Part shown: one piece after another, positions 51,795 to 60,910 of the stretch
Numbering within the stretch: position 1 is the stretch's first letter
Layout: every line of letters starts with the position of its first letter
DNA from: Kutzneria buriramensis
Lineage (GTDB): Bacteria; Actinomycetota; Actinomycetes; Mycobacteriales; Pseudonocardiaceae
Length of the DNA stretch: 64,000 nt
NCBI RefSeq assembly: GCF_043575855.1
Contig: NZ_CP144375.1
Span: forward strand, 1,612,001-1,676,000
Reading direction: 5' to 3'
Translations under genes and position numbers: made by a program
The notes under the pieces: generated by a model
Databases searched by the model: none
Told to the model about the DNA's origin: nothing
Seen by the model: only the letters and a program-made list of their open reading frames with translations

Positions 51795-52256
51795 TCAGAG
51801 CAGCGTCAGGCCGGTCACCTGCCAGCTGCCGGCCTTGTGCGCGACCACCCTGAGCTGGGCGTATGTCGAAGTGTTGCCGTTGTTGGCGCGTACGGCCTGC
51901 TGGTCCACGAACACCAGCAGCGTCGCGTCGTCGCCGCTCAGCGTCTTCACGGCGATCGCCCGGACGGAGCTCACCAGCACCAGCTTCTGCTGGGCCGCCT
52001 GCGCGCGGACCTGGTCGAACAGCCGCTCGTACTGGCGCATGGCGTCGCCGACGAGCACCGCCCGAGCGGCCTTCTCGGTGCGGGCGGTGTCGGTGTAGTC
52101 GTACGAGAAGGAGTTCTCGATCGCCGTCTTGACCTGGGCCTCGACCTGGCTGGTGGCGTCGGTGTCGACGAGCGCGGTGTTGGCCATCGGCGGCGCCTGG
52201 TCAAGCAGGAAGAACGCGACGGCCGCCAGCGCGGCGATGATCACGGCGATCCTCAT
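51795..52256 (-). CDS. Mce-associated membrane protein, distal gene of the mce4 operon
   Basis: 153 residues from ATG 52256, which overlaps the stop of the gene before it (ATGA). One N-terminal membrane helix (IAVIIAALAAVAFFLLDQ) is followed by an SnoaL/NTF2-like extracytoplasmic domain (YDYTDTARTEKAARAVLVGDAM, VRAIAVKTLSGDDATLLVFVDQQ). It is the usual Mas protein at the end of actinobacterial mce4 loci, matching the position of Rv3492c. Mas proteins stabilise the Mce complex. Confidence 0.88.
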   Translation of the reverse strand: MRIAVIIAALAAVAFFLLDQAPPMANTALVDTDATSQVEAQVKTAIENSFSYDYTDTARTEKAARAVLVGDAMRQYERLFDQVRAQAAQQKLVLVSSVRAIAVKTLSGDDATLLVFVDQQAVRANNGNTSTYAQLRVVAHKAGSWQVTGLTLL

Positions 52257-52735
52257 TCGATCACCTGCACCGTGCCGGTCTTCCAGCCGTCCTCGGTCCG
52301 GGACAGCACGGCGTCCACGCGGCTCTTGCGCGTCGTCGGTTTGCCGTCGCCCTGGCCGATCGTCACCTCGATGGCCACCAGCACGGTCGCCGTGCCGGCG
52401 CGAGTGTCCAATGTGCTCACCGCGGCGTCGACAATCTTCGCCGTGGACACGGTCTTCTGCGCCTTGGTCGAGTTGAGGTCGCTGTCGTGCTGGTTGGTCA
52501 GCTGCGTCAGCAGGTTGCCGGTGGTCACCCGCTGCCACTGCGTCAGATCGTCCTCGGCCTTGCGGTAGTCGACCGTGTTCAGCGTCCTGATCTGGTCGGA
52601 GGCGACGCCGAGGACCAGGTCGCGGGTCTGCCCGTACGTGACGTCGTCGGAGTGCGAGGACTGCCACCACGTCCAACCCGCCCAGCCGGCACCGAGCACG
52701 GCCAGGAGCGCGGCGACCGCGAGCACCCGGTTCAT
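52253..52735 (-). CDS. Mce-associated membrane protein, proximal
   Basis: 160 residues from ATG 52735, overlapping the stop of mce4F. N-terminal helix VLAVAALLAVLGAGWAGWTWW, then a domain with TLNTVDYRKAEDDLTQWQRVTTGNLLTQL typical of Mce-associated proteins. It occupies the place of Rv3493c in the mycobacterial mce4 operon. Together with the following gene it probably supports assembly of the six-subunit Mce tunnel. Confidence 0.88.
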   Translation of the reverse strand: MNRVLAVAALLAVLGAGWAGWTWWQSSHSDDVTYGQTRDLVLGVASDQIRTLNTVDYRKAEDDLTQWQRVTTGNLLTQLTNQHDSDLNSTKAQKTVSTAKIVDAAVSTLDTRAGTATVLVAIEVTIGQGDGKPTTRKSRVDAVLSRTEDGWKTGTVQVIE

Positions 52736-53892
52736 CCCGGCAATCCCAGCAGCTGCGCCATGTTCGTCGGCGAGGGAGTGGACTGGGTGGCGCCGAGCGC
52801 GCCGGGCAGCCGGGGCGTGTCGCCGCGCGGCACGTTCTGCGAGCCGCGCACGTCGATCGGGCTGTTCGGCGGCTCCGCGCAGTACGCCTGGCCGTTGGCG
52901 GCCACCGGCGTGGTGTTGTCGGCCGGGCGCTCCTTGGTCGTCTCGTAGCCCTTCGTGCACGGGAAAGGGTTGAAGAAGTTCAGGATCAGCCCCAGATGAC
53001 CGGTGCCGTCCGGCGACAACCCCGGCGTGAAGGCCGTGATCACCGGGTAGGCGACCAGCAGCTCCTCCAGGCCGGCCGTGCGGGTCTCGGCGATCGCTGT
53101 TGTCGTGTAGAGGTTGGCCAGCACCACGCTGAGGTTGCGGCCCGAGCTGCGCAGCACGTCGTCCACCGGCTGCGCCGCCTGCGGCGCGATGGCGATCAGC
53201 GACCGGATGTCCGGGTCCGAGGCCTTGAGCTGGCCGGCGATCTGGTTCAGCGAGGTCGCGAAGGACGTGATGTCGGCGGCGTCCCGGTTCTGTGTGTCCA
53301 GCACGGTCTTGCCGTTGGCCAGCAACGACTTGGTCTGCGGCAGGTTCTTGGCCGCCTCGGTGGTGAGGTCGCTGCTGGCGTCCAGCAGCTTCTGGAGGTC
53401 GGGTCCGGTGCCGGTGAACGTCTTGTCCAGCTCGTCCACCACCACCTTGAGCTTGTCAGTCGGCACGCTCCGCACCAGGGCGTCCAGATTGGACAGCACC
53501 TCGTCCGGGCTCGGTGGCAGGGAGGTGCGGTCCTGCGGGATCACCGAGCCCTCGTGCAGATAGGGCCCCTTGTCGTCGGCCGGCTCCAGGTCGAGGTACT
53601 GCTCCCCCACCGCCGACCGGTTCGCCACGACCGCCTTGGCGCTGGCCGGAATCGGCGGGGCGGAGTCGTCGATGGTCAGTTGCGCCCGCACGCCGGTGGC
53701 CGACAGCTTGAGCGCGTTCACCCGCCCGACCGCCACGCCCCGGTACGACACCTCGGCGTTGGGGAAGACGCCGCCGGAGTCGCTGAGCTGCACGGACATC
53801 TGGTAACCGGGGGTCTGCAGGAACCGGTAGAGCCCGATGATGCCCACCAGGGCGATGACCAGGAAGATGGCGAGTTGGATGCGGAGTCTCAT
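52732..53892 (-). CDS. mce4F: Mce-family protein, mce4F position
   Basis: 386 residues. N-terminal helix IQLAIFLVIALVGIIGLYRFL, an MCE/MlaD domain at about 30-115 (VSYRGVAVGRVNALKLS, VGEQYLDLEP), then a long helical region and a Pro/Thr-rich C-terminus. Six MCE proteins in a row form the extracytoplasmic lipid channel. It is sixth in the series. ATG 53892 overlaps the preceding stop. Sterol specificity is inferred from the mce4-like neighbourhood. Confidence 0.92.
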   Translation of the reverse strand: MRLRIQLAIFLVIALVGIIGLYRFLQTPGYQMSVQLSDSGGVFPNAEVSYRGVAVGRVNALKLSATGVRAQLTIDDSAPPIPASAKAVVANRSAVGEQYLDLEPADDKGPYLHEGSVIPQDRTSLPPSPDEVLSNLDALVRSVPTDKLKVVVDELDKTFTGTGPDLQKLLDASSDLTTEAAKNLPQTKSLLANGKTVLDTQNRDAADITSFATSLNQIAGQLKASDPDIRSLIAIAPQAAQPVDDVLRSSGRNLSVVLANLYTTTAIAETRTAGLEELLVAYPVITAFTPGLSPDGTGHLGLILNFFNPFPCTKGYETTKERPADNTTPVAANGQAYCAEPPNSPIDVRGSQNVPRGDTPRLPGALGATQSTPSPTNMAQLLGLPG

Positions 53893-54881
53893 CACCCACC
53901 GCCGATGATCGGCGACTGCGGACCGAGCAGCGCGCTCAGGTCCAGGTTGAACCGGATGTCCGAATTGAAGTAGTCGCCCTTCACATCGCCCGCCGCGTAG
54001 TCGCTGAACGGGTAGGTCGCCAGGTACTCCAACGCGGTCGGCAGTTTCGAGCCGGTCTCGGCGAGCTTCTGGAGCACCGGCTGCAACTGGCGGAGGTCGC
54101 CGACGAGGTCGTCACGGCTGCGGTTGATGGTGTCCACGGCAACCGACGAGAGGTTGTCGAGGGCGTTGAGCATGCTGGTGAGCTCGTCGCGCTGCGCGGT
54201 GACGACCTTCAGCCCGGGCCCGAGCTGGTCCAGCGCGGTGGCGATGTTGTCGCGCTGGCCGGCCAGCGTCGTGGTGAGCCGGTTCATGGCGTCGATCGCC
54301 TTGACGACGTTGTCCTTCTGACCGTCGAGATCCCGCACCAAGTTGTCCACTTGGGACAGGAACGACCGGATCTGGGGCTCGTTGCCGGTCATGGCGGCGT
54401 TGAGCTCCTTGACGATGTTCTGGATCTGCCCGATGTCGCCGCCGTTGAGCAGCAACGACAGCGCGCCCAGCACCTCCTCGATCTCGGGACTGCGGCTGGT
54501 CCGGTCCCGGGTGATCACGCTGCCGTCGGCGAGCCGGCCGGTGGGCTGTTGGGGCGCGGTGATCTCCACGTACTTCTCGCCGAGCAGGCTGGACTGGCCC
54601 AGCTGCGCGCCGGAATTGGCCGGCAGGCGCACGGAACCGTTGATCAGCACGTCGACGAGCGCGGTCTTGTTGTCGGGGCCGAGGTCGATGCGGTCGACCC
54701 GGCCGACCGCGACGTCGTCCACCTTCACGCTGGACTGCGGCACCAGATCCAGCACGTCGGTGAACTGCACGGTGACGTGGTACGGGTGATCGCCGAGGGC
54801 CGCGCCGCCGGGGAGCGGCGTGTCGTAGAGGCTGCATCCGGTGAGGAGGAGGACGGGAAGGAGGAGAACTGCACGTTTCAC
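53892..54881 (-). CDS. mce4E: Mce-family lipoprotein, mce4E (LprK-like) position
   Basis: 329 residues from GTG 54881. The N-terminus is a lipoprotein signal: VKRAVLLLPVLLLTGC with the lipobox LLTGC. The MCE domain follows (SSVKVDDVAVGRVDRIDLG, LLGEKYVEITAPQQ), then coiled helices. The fifth Mce protein is normally the lipid-anchored one, as here. Its start overlaps the mce4D stop by four bases (GTGA). Confidence 0.92.
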   Translation of the reverse strand: MKRAVLLLPVLLLTGCSLYDTPLPGGAALGDHPYHVTVQFTDVLDLVPQSSVKVDDVAVGRVDRIDLGPDNKTALVDVLINGSVRLPANSGAQLGQSSLLGEKYVEITAPQQPTGRLADGSVITRDRTSRSPEIEEVLGALSLLLNGGDIGQIQNIVKELNAAMTGNEPQIRSFLSQVDNLVRDLDGQKDNVVKAIDAMNRLTTTLAGQRDNIATALDQLGPGLKVVTAQRDELTSMLNALDNLSSVAVDTINRSRDDLVGDLRQLQPVLQKLAETGSKLPTALEYLATYPFSDYAAGDVKGDYFNSDIRFNLDLSALLGPQSPIIGGG

Positions 54882-56023
54882 TTCCCACCCCCCAGCAGCG
54901 GCAGTGGCAGCGGCGGCAGCTTCCCCTGTTGCAAGGCGGCCAAGGCCTCGGCGGCCGATGGCAGGTGCAGGGCTCCGTCCAGCAGCGGCTCGATCTGGTT
55001 GCACAGGTCGGCCAGCGTCGCCGGGATCTGGGTCGGCGTGCTGCGTTGCAGCAGCTGGCAGATCATCATGACCGGCGGGTAGGTGAGCTCGTTGATGTTG
55101 CCCCGGACGGCGATGGAGCCGGACTTGGCGTCGTAGGCGTTGACGAAGTTGGTCGCGGCGGTCGGCGCGACGTCCAGCACCTCGGCCAGCGCCGCCCGCT
55201 GGTCGACCAGCGTCTTGGTGATCGCGGCCAGATTGTCCACATTGGTCTGGATCAGGCCCTTGTTGTCGGTGACGAACTTCTGCACCTTGGTCAGGGCCTG
55301 TGCCAATGACGACACGGCCGCGCCGAGCTGCTGCCGGTTGTCGGCGAGGAATCCCGTCGCGTCGGCGAGTCGGCCGTCGAGGTCGTGCACCTGCTGGTCG
55401 CTGCTGGCCAGCGTCGAGGTGATCTTGCTGAGGTTGTCGACGGTGCCGAACAGGTCGCCCTTCGAGGTGTCCAGTGCCCCGGCGGCCTGGCTGAGCTGCG
55501 TGACGGTGTTGTTCAACGCATCGCCGTTGCCGGCCAGGTTCGCGGCGGCGGAGTCGATCACATTGGACAGGGCGCCGTTCTTGTTGGCCCCGGACGGGCC
55601 GAGCGCCTGGCTGAGTTGATCGACGCTGGTGAACAGCTGGTCCAGCTCGACCGGGCTGGCGGTGCGATCCCGGGACAGCGTGGAGTTCGGCGGCAGTTCG
55701 GGGCCGCCGTCGTAGGCTGGGGTCAGCTGCACGTACCGGTCGCTGACCAGGCTCGGCGCGATGACGACGGCGTGCACGTCGGCCGGGATCTGCACGCCAC
55801 GGTCCACGGTGAACTGAACCTTGACCTGGCCGCCGACCGGCATCACCGAGTCGATGGTGCCGACCTTCACTCCGAGCACCCGCACGGCCGAGCCGGCGTA
55901 GAGGCCGATGGCCTTGTCGAAGTAGGCGGTGACGACCGGGCCGGAGGTCGGTTGCAGCCACAGGAAGGCACTCGCCACCACGAGGGCGACGACGCAGCCG
56001 ATGGCGAGGAGGCGGGTGGTCAT
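54878..56023 (-). CDS. mce4D: Mce-family protein, mce4D position
   Basis: 381 residues, N-terminal helix LLAIGCVVALVVASAFLWL, MCE domain (SAVRVLGVKVGTIDSVMP, VSDRYVQLTPAY), long Asn/Gln/Asp-rich helical region with repeated LSQA and DNRQQLG heptads and a Pro-rich end (KLPPLPLPLLGGG). Fourth Mce subunit; overlaps both neighbours by four bases. Confidence 0.92.
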   Translation of the reverse strand: MTTRLLAIGCVVALVVASAFLWLQPTSGPVVTAYFDKAIGLYAGSAVRVLGVKVGTIDSVMPVGGQVKVQFTVDRGVQIPADVHAVVIAPSLVSDRYVQLTPAYDGGPELPPNSTLSRDRTASPVELDQLFTSVDQLSQALGPSGANKNGALSNVIDSAAANLAGNGDALNNTVTQLSQAAGALDTSKGDLFGTVDNLSKITSTLASSDQQVHDLDGRLADATGFLADNRQQLGAAVSSLAQALTKVQKFVTDNKGLIQTNVDNLAAITKTLVDQRAALAEVLDVAPTAATNFVNAYDAKSGSIAVRGNINELTYPPVMMICQLLQRSTPTQIPATLADLCNQIEPLLDGALHLPSAAEALAALQQGKLPPLPLPLLGGGK

Positions 56024-57030
56024 TTCGACCCCAGGCTCGGGTCGGCCAGCGGCGTCGAGCAGCCGCCGGGATTGAACTCCAGGCCGGCGGTGGTCTGCGC
56101 CGGCGGCAGCAGGCCGCAGATGTAGCCGTCGAACCAGCGGCCGGTGCCGATGGTGTTGTTGAACACCCGGACGAACGGCGCCAGCGAGGCCAGAGCGTGG
56201 TTGAGGTTGTCCTGGTTGCGGGCCAGCACGGCCGTGACCTCGTCGAGCTGGTCGAGCGCCGGTTGCAGCTGGTTCTGGTTGTCGGTCACCAGACCGCTGA
56301 GCTGCTTGGCCAGCTGCTGGGTGCCGGTGAGCAGCTGGGCGATGGCCTGCTTGCGTTGCTGCACCACGCCCAGCAGCAGGTTTCCGTCGTCGAGCAGCTT
56401 GCTGATCTCGCCGTCCCGAGAAGCCACCGTGGCACTCAACTGGTTGGTGCCGGACAACATGCCGGCGATCTGATCGTCACGGGAGGCGATGGTCGTGGAC
56501 AGCGACGACAGGCCGGCGGCGGCCTCCTTCAGCGGCGCGGGCGTGTCCTTCAACGCGTCGGAGATCACCTGGAAGCTCTGGGCCAGCTGGGTCGGGTCGA
56601 TCTGGCCGACCGTGCTGCCGAGCTGGTTGATCGCGTCGGTCACGTCGAACGGGGACATGGTGCGGGACTTGGGGATCGTCTGCCGCGGGTCCTGCGCCTG
56701 CGTGCCGTCCGGTTGCAGCGCGAGGTACTTGTCGCCGAGCACGGTCCGGATCTGGATCGACGCGCTGGTCCGGTCGCCGAGGAACACGTCGCTCACCCGG
56801 AACTCCACCAGCACCTTGTTGCCGGCCAACGACACCCGTCGCACCTGCCCTACCTTCACGCCGGCGACGCTCACCTCGTTGCCCGCGACCAGCCCGGCCG
56901 ACTCGCCGAAGTACGCGGAGTACGTGGTGCCGCCGCCGATGATCGGCAGGTCGTCGGCGTTGAACGCGGCCAGCACGCCGAGCGCCAGCACCACCACCGT
57001 GACCAGCCCGACCAGCGCTTCCCGTCTCAT
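56020..57030 (-). CDS. mce4C: Mce-family protein, mce4C position
   Basis: 336 residues from ATG 57030; the longer open frame upstream runs into mce4B and is not used. N-terminal helix VGLVTVVVLALGVLAAF, MCE domain (NEVSVAGVKVGQVRRVSLA, VLGDKYLALQPDG), coiled-coil helices (SRDDQIAGMLSG, LSGLVTDNQNQLQPALDQL) and a C-terminal pair of cysteines. Third Mce subunit in the operon. Confidence 0.92.
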   Translation of the reverse strand: MRREALVGLVTVVVLALGVLAAFNADDLPIIGGGTTYSAYFGESAGLVAGNEVSVAGVKVGQVRRVSLAGNKVLVEFRVSDVFLGDRTSASIQIRTVLGDKYLALQPDGTQAQDPRQTIPKSRTMSPFDVTDAINQLGSTVGQIDPTQLAQSFQVISDALKDTPAPLKEAAAGLSSLSTTIASRDDQIAGMLSGTNQLSATVASRDGEISKLLDDGNLLLGVVQQRKQAIAQLLTGTQQLAKQLSGLVTDNQNQLQPALDQLDEVTAVLARNQDNLNHALASLAPFVRVFNNTIGTGRWFDGYICGLLPPAQTTAGLEFNPGGCSTPLADPSLGSK

Positions 57031-58061
57031 GGGCCACACCTCGCCGGCATCTGCGACACCGGGAACGGCACGATCGGCACGGACACGCCCAGCGAGCCGA
57101 CGCTGATCGTGCCGGACATCCGGCACAGGTAGTAGTTGAACCAGCCGCCGTAGCTGGCGGTCCGGGTGAACGCCTGGAGGTCGCCGGGCAGCTTCTGGAG
57201 GAACGCGTCCAGCGTCGGATCGGCGTGGTTGAGCAGCGTGGAGACCTGCCCGAGGTTGCCGATGTCCTGCTGGAGCGAGGGTCTGGCCTGCGCGAGCAGG
57301 CCGGAGGTGGCGGTGGTCAGGCCGTCCAGCGCGGTGATCGCGTCGGCGATGGGCTGCCGGTCCGCCGCCAGGCCGCTGACCAGCTGCTGCACAGTGGAGA
57401 TCAGGTCGGACAATTCGCTGCCACGGCCGTTGATCGTCGCCAGCACGGCGGTCAGGTTGTCGATCACCTGGCCGATCACCTTGTCCCGGCCGGCGATCGC
57501 CGACGTGATGGAGGCGGTGTGCGCGAGCAGGTCGCTGACCGTGCCGCCTTCCCCCTGCAACACCTGGATGATCTCGTACGAGAGCTGGTTGACGTCCTTC
57601 GGCGACAGCGCCTGGAACAGCGGCTTGAACCCGTTGAACAGGGCGGTCAGGTTCAGCGCCGGCTGGGTCCGGCTCAGCGGGATCGTGGTGCCGGGCGTCA
57701 GCACGGCGTTCGGGTCGCCGACGTCGGTGCCGAGCGAGATGTACCGCTGCCCCACCAGGTTGCGGTACTTGATGGTCGCCGTGGTCGCGGCCGGCAGCTT
57801 GCGGTCGGCGGCGAGCTCGAAGGTCACCTGGGCGTTCTTGTTGTCCACCAACGAGATGCCGTCCACTTGCCCGATTCGCACGCCGGCGACCCGGACGTCA
57901 TCGCCCTTGTTGAGGCCGCTGACGTCGGTGAAGATCGCGTAGTAGGTGGCCGTGTTGCCCAGGCTGGCGTTGACGATCGTGGCGGCGAGCATGCCGGTCA
58001 GCACGACGGTGACCACCGTGAAGATCGCGATCTTCACGCCCGCGCTCAGGGTGCCCTTCAC
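57027..58061 (-). CDS. mce4B: Mce-family protein, mce4B position
   Basis: 344 residues. N-terminal helix IAIFTVVTVVLTGMLAATIV, MCE domain (DDVRVAGVRIGQVDGISLV, LVGQRYISLGTD), the QPALNLTALFNGFKPLFQAL block characteristic of MceB, helical region and C-terminal cysteines. Second Mce subunit. ATGA overlaps with mce4A and mce4C. Confidence 0.93.
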   Translation of the reverse strand: MKGTLSAGVKIAIFTVVTVVLTGMLAATIVNASLGNTATYYAIFTDVSGLNKGDDVRVAGVRIGQVDGISLVDNKNAQVTFELAADRKLPAATTATIKYRNLVGQRYISLGTDVGDPNAVLTPGTTIPLSRTQPALNLTALFNGFKPLFQALSPKDVNQLSYEIIQVLQGEGGTVSDLLAHTASITSAIAGRDKVIGQVIDNLTAVLATINGRGSELSDLISTVQQLVSGLAADRQPIADAITALDGLTTATSGLLAQARPSLQQDIGNLGQVSTLLNHADPTLDAFLQKLPGDLQAFTRTASYGGWFNYYLCRMSGTISVGSLGVSVPIVPFPVSQMPARCGP

Positions 58062-59329
58062 TTCAGCGTCACCTCCGAGCCGCGCAGCAGCGGTCCGACC
58101 AGCAGCGCGCTCCAGCCGGGCGCGTTCTGCGGCATCACACCGAGTTGCGGCGCCTCAAGGAGATTCAGCAGCTGCTGCTCGGCGGGCGAACCCGCGGTGG
58201 AGGCACTCGCGGTGTGCGTGGAAGTGCTCGTACCGGGGTGGGTCGAGCCGTCCTGGATGGGGCCGCCGGGCGGGTACTGCGGGAACAGGTTGCCGGCGCT
58301 GGCCTTCTGATAGCACTGGGGCCCGCGGGTGTCCAGGTACTTGGGGGTGTCCACGCCCGGCTGGTACGCGCCGCGGCTGGCGGTGATCGACAGCGTGAAC
58401 TTGCCCATCTGCGGGTGGTCCGTGCCCTTGCCGAAGGTGAAGTCGGCGTTGGCCAGGCCGTCGGCGAGCTGCCCGAGCATGCACGGGTACTCCGGCGCGT
58501 ACTTGGCCAGCACGTCCAAGGTCGGTCTCGCGGTGGTGGCCAGGCCGATCAGGTTGGTCTCGTTGACCCGGAGGAAGCTGTCCAGGTCGACGGACGTGGT
58601 GGTGACGACCGAGTACAGCGTGTCCAGCTGCGACCGCTGATCCACCAGTGTGCGGCTCGTGGTGGTCAGATCCGCCAGCGCGTGCAGGAAGTCCGGCGCT
58701 GCCGTCGAATACGTGTCGGCGACGTGCGACAACGCGTCGAGGTCGGCGTTGAGGTCCGGCAGCGACGGCGCCAGCTCCCGCAGGTACGAATCGGCCTGCG
58801 TCAGGACGTCGCCGAGCTGCTTGCCCCGGCCGTCCAGCGCCTGCGACAGCGCTGTCAGCGTGCCGGCGAGCTTCTGCGGCTGCACCGCCTGCAACACGGG
58901 CATCAGGTCGTCCAGCACCTTGCTGACCTCGATCGCGGAGCTGCTGCGATCCTGGCCGATCACCGCCCCGGCCTGGATCGGCGCGGCGGGATGCTGGGGA
59001 ACCTGAAGCGCCACATAGCGTTCGCCAAACAACGTCTTCGGCAGCAGGCGCGCCGTCACGTTGTCCGGCACCTGGTCCACCAGATCCGGTTGCAGTGCAA
59101 GGTCCAGCGACGCCACGCCGCCGTCCGTGCTGACCGACCGCACCTCGCCGACGACCACGCCCCGGACCTTCACGTCCGCGCCGGCCGTCAGCTGGTTGCC
59201 GACCGAGTCCGTCTTCAGCGTCACGTGCACGGCCGGCGTGAAAGCCTTCTCGTAGACGGCCACCGTGAAGGTCAGGAAAGCCACGATGGCCACCAGGAAG
59301 GCCGCGCCGTACACGTGATATCGGTTCAT
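58058..59329 (-). CDS. mce4A: Mce-family protein, mce4A position
   Basis: 423 residues from ATG 59329 (the upstream extension lies inside yrbE4B). N-terminal helix GAAFLVAIVAFLTFTVAVY, MCE domain (ADVKVRGVVVGEVRSVSTD, LFGERYVALQVPQ), long helical part and a Ser/Thr-rich C-terminal tail (TSTSTHTASASTAGS). First Mce subunit of the operon, directly after the two permeases. The tail is longer than in the other five. Confidence 0.93.
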   Translation of the reverse strand: MNRYHVYGAAFLVAIVAFLTFTVAVYEKAFTPAVHVTLKTDSVGNQLTAGADVKVRGVVVGEVRSVSTDGGVASLDLALQPDLVDQVPDNVTARLLPKTLFGERYVALQVPQHPAAPIQAGAVIGQDRSSSAIEVSKVLDDLMPVLQAVQPQKLAGTLTALSQALDGRGKQLGDVLTQADSYLRELAPSLPDLNADLDALSHVADTYSTAAPDFLHALADLTTTSRTLVDQRSQLDTLYSVVTTTSVDLDSFLRVNETNLIGLATTARPTLDVLAKYAPEYPCMLGQLADGLANADFTFGKGTDHPQMGKFTLSITASRGAYQPGVDTPKYLDTRGPQCYQKASAGNLFPQYPPGGPIQDGSTHPGTSTSTHTASASTAGSPAEQQLLNLLEAPQLGVMPQNAPGWSALLVGPLLRGSEVTLK

Positions 59330-60147
59330 CCGGCGATCCGCACCGTCGTCGACGAGCCCCAGATCGCCAGGCTGAGGAAGAAGTCCAGCACCACCTGCGA
59401 CACCAGCGCGGCCCGCACCGCCCGGCCGACCGCGACGCCGACCCCGGCCGGCCCGCCGCTGGCGGTGTAGCCGTAGTAGCAGTGCACGAGGATCACCACG
59501 ACGCTGAACACCATCACCTTGCCGAACGACCACAGCACGTCGACCGGTGGCAGGAACAGCGCGAAGTAGTGGTCGTAGGTGCCGGCGGACTGGCCGTAGA
59601 ACAGCACCGTGATCTCGCGGGAGGCCACATAGGAGCAGAGCAGACCGATGACGTACAACGGGATGACCGCGGCGACACCGGCGATCATCCGGGTCGTGAC
59701 CAGGTACGGCAGGCTCGGCACGCCCATGACCTCCAGCGCGTCGACCTCCTCGGAGATCCGCATCGCGCCGAGCTGGGCGGTGAAGCCGCAGCCTACCGTC
59801 GCCGACAGCGCCAGGCCGGCGGACAGCGGGGCGACCTCGCGCGTGTCGAAGTAGGCCGAGATGAAGCCGGTGAGGGCCGAGGTGCCCAGCTGGTTCAGCG
59901 CCGAGTACCCCTGGAGACCGACGATGGTGCCGGTGAACAGCGTCATGCCGATCATCACGCCGAGGGTGCCGCCGATCACCGCCAGCGCGCCGCTGCCGAA
60001 ACTCACCTCGCCCAGCAGCCGCAACACCTCACGGGGGTATCGGCGGATGGCCTGCGGCGCCCAGGCGATGGCCCGGCCGTAGAACGCCATCTGGCGGCCG
60101 AGGTGCTCCAGCCTGCCCAGCGGGGTCGAGGTGGCGGGGGCGGTCAC
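59326..60147 (-). CDS. yrbE4B: YrbE/MlaE-family permease, yrbE4B position
   Basis: 273 residues from GTG 60147. MlaE-fold integral membrane permease with five to six helices, the EVDALEVMGVPSLPYLVTTRM coupling helix, and a C-terminal EVLAR-like segment GYTASGGPAGVGVAVGRAVR. With YrbE4A it forms the membrane part of the Mce4 importer, powered by a genomic MceG ATPase not in this window. One base separates it from yrbE4A. Confidence 0.93.
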   Translation of the reverse strand: MTAPATSTPLGRLEHLGRQMAFYGRAIAWAPQAIRRYPREVLRLLGEVSFGSGALAVIGGTLGVMIGMTLFTGTIVGLQGYSALNQLGTSALTGFISAYFDTREVAPLSAGLALSATVGCGFTAQLGAMRISEEVDALEVMGVPSLPYLVTTRMIAGVAAVIPLYVIGLLCSYVASREITVLFYGQSAGTYDHYFALFLPPVDVLWSFGKVMVFSVVVILVHCYYGYTASGGPAGVGVAVGRAVRAALVSQVVLDFFLSLAIWGSSTTVRIAG

Positions 60148-60148
60148 G

Positions 60149-60910
60149 TCACATCCCCTTCGGCGGGACCAGCTGGAGGTAGATGCCGGTCAGCACCACG
60201 TTCACCAGGAACAGCAGCAGGAAGGTGATGACCACGGCCTGGTTGACCGCGTCGCCGACGCCCTTCGGCCCGGCCGACGGGTTCAGCCCGCGGTACGCGG
60301 CGACCACGCCGGCGATGAAGCCGTAGATCACCGCCTTGACCTCGCTGATCATCAGGTCCGGCAGCTGGGCCAGCGCGTTGAAGCTGGCCAGGTAGGCGCC
60401 GGGCGTGCCGCCCTGCATGATCACGTTGAAGAAGTAGCCGCCCAGCACGCCGACCACGCTGACCAGGCCGTTGAGCAGGATCGACACGAACATCGCGGCC
60501 AGCACGCGGGGCACGATCAGCCGCTGGACCGGCGGCACGCCCAGCACCCGCATGGCGTCGATCTCCTCGCGGATGGTCCGCGCGCCGACGTCCGCGCACA
60601 TCGCCGAGCCGCCCGCGCCGGCCACCAGCAGCGCCGTGATCAGCGGGCTGGCCTGCTGGATGATCGCCAGCGCGCTGGCCGCGCCGGTGAACGACTGCGC
60701 GCCGATCTGCTTGGTCAGCGAGCCCAGGTGCAACGAGATGACCGCGCCGAACGGAATCGCCACCATCGCCGTGGGCAGGATGGTGACGCTGGCGAAGAAC
60801 CACGACTGGCGGATCAGCTCCCGCCACTGGAACGGCCGCTGCGGCACCGCGCGCACGACGTCCCAGCCCAGCAGCGAGATCCGCCCGACCTGCCGGAACG
60901 CGACGATCAT
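60149..60910 (-). CDS. yrbE4A: YrbE/MlaE-family permease, yrbE4A position
   Basis: 253 residues. The start MIVAFRQVGR is the usual YrbE4A N-terminus. Coupling helix EIDAMRVLGVPPVQRLIVPRV near residue 118, several membrane helices and NPSAGPKGVGDAVNQAVV near the end. It is the first transporter gene of the operon and its start overlaps the stop of the SDR gene upstream (ATGA), showing that SDR and importer are one transcript. Confidence 0.93.
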   Translation of the reverse strand: MIVAFRQVGRISLLGWDVVRAVPQRPFQWRELIRQSWFFASVTILPTAMVAIPFGAVISLHLGSLTKQIGAQSFTGAASALAIIQQASPLITALLVAGAGGSAMCADVGARTIREEIDAMRVLGVPPVQRLIVPRVLAAMFVSILLNGLVSVVGVLGGYFFNVIMQGGTPGAYLASFNALAQLPDLMISEVKAVIYGFIAGVVAAYRGLNPSAGPKGVGDAVNQAVVITFLLLFLVNVVLTGIYLQLVPPKGM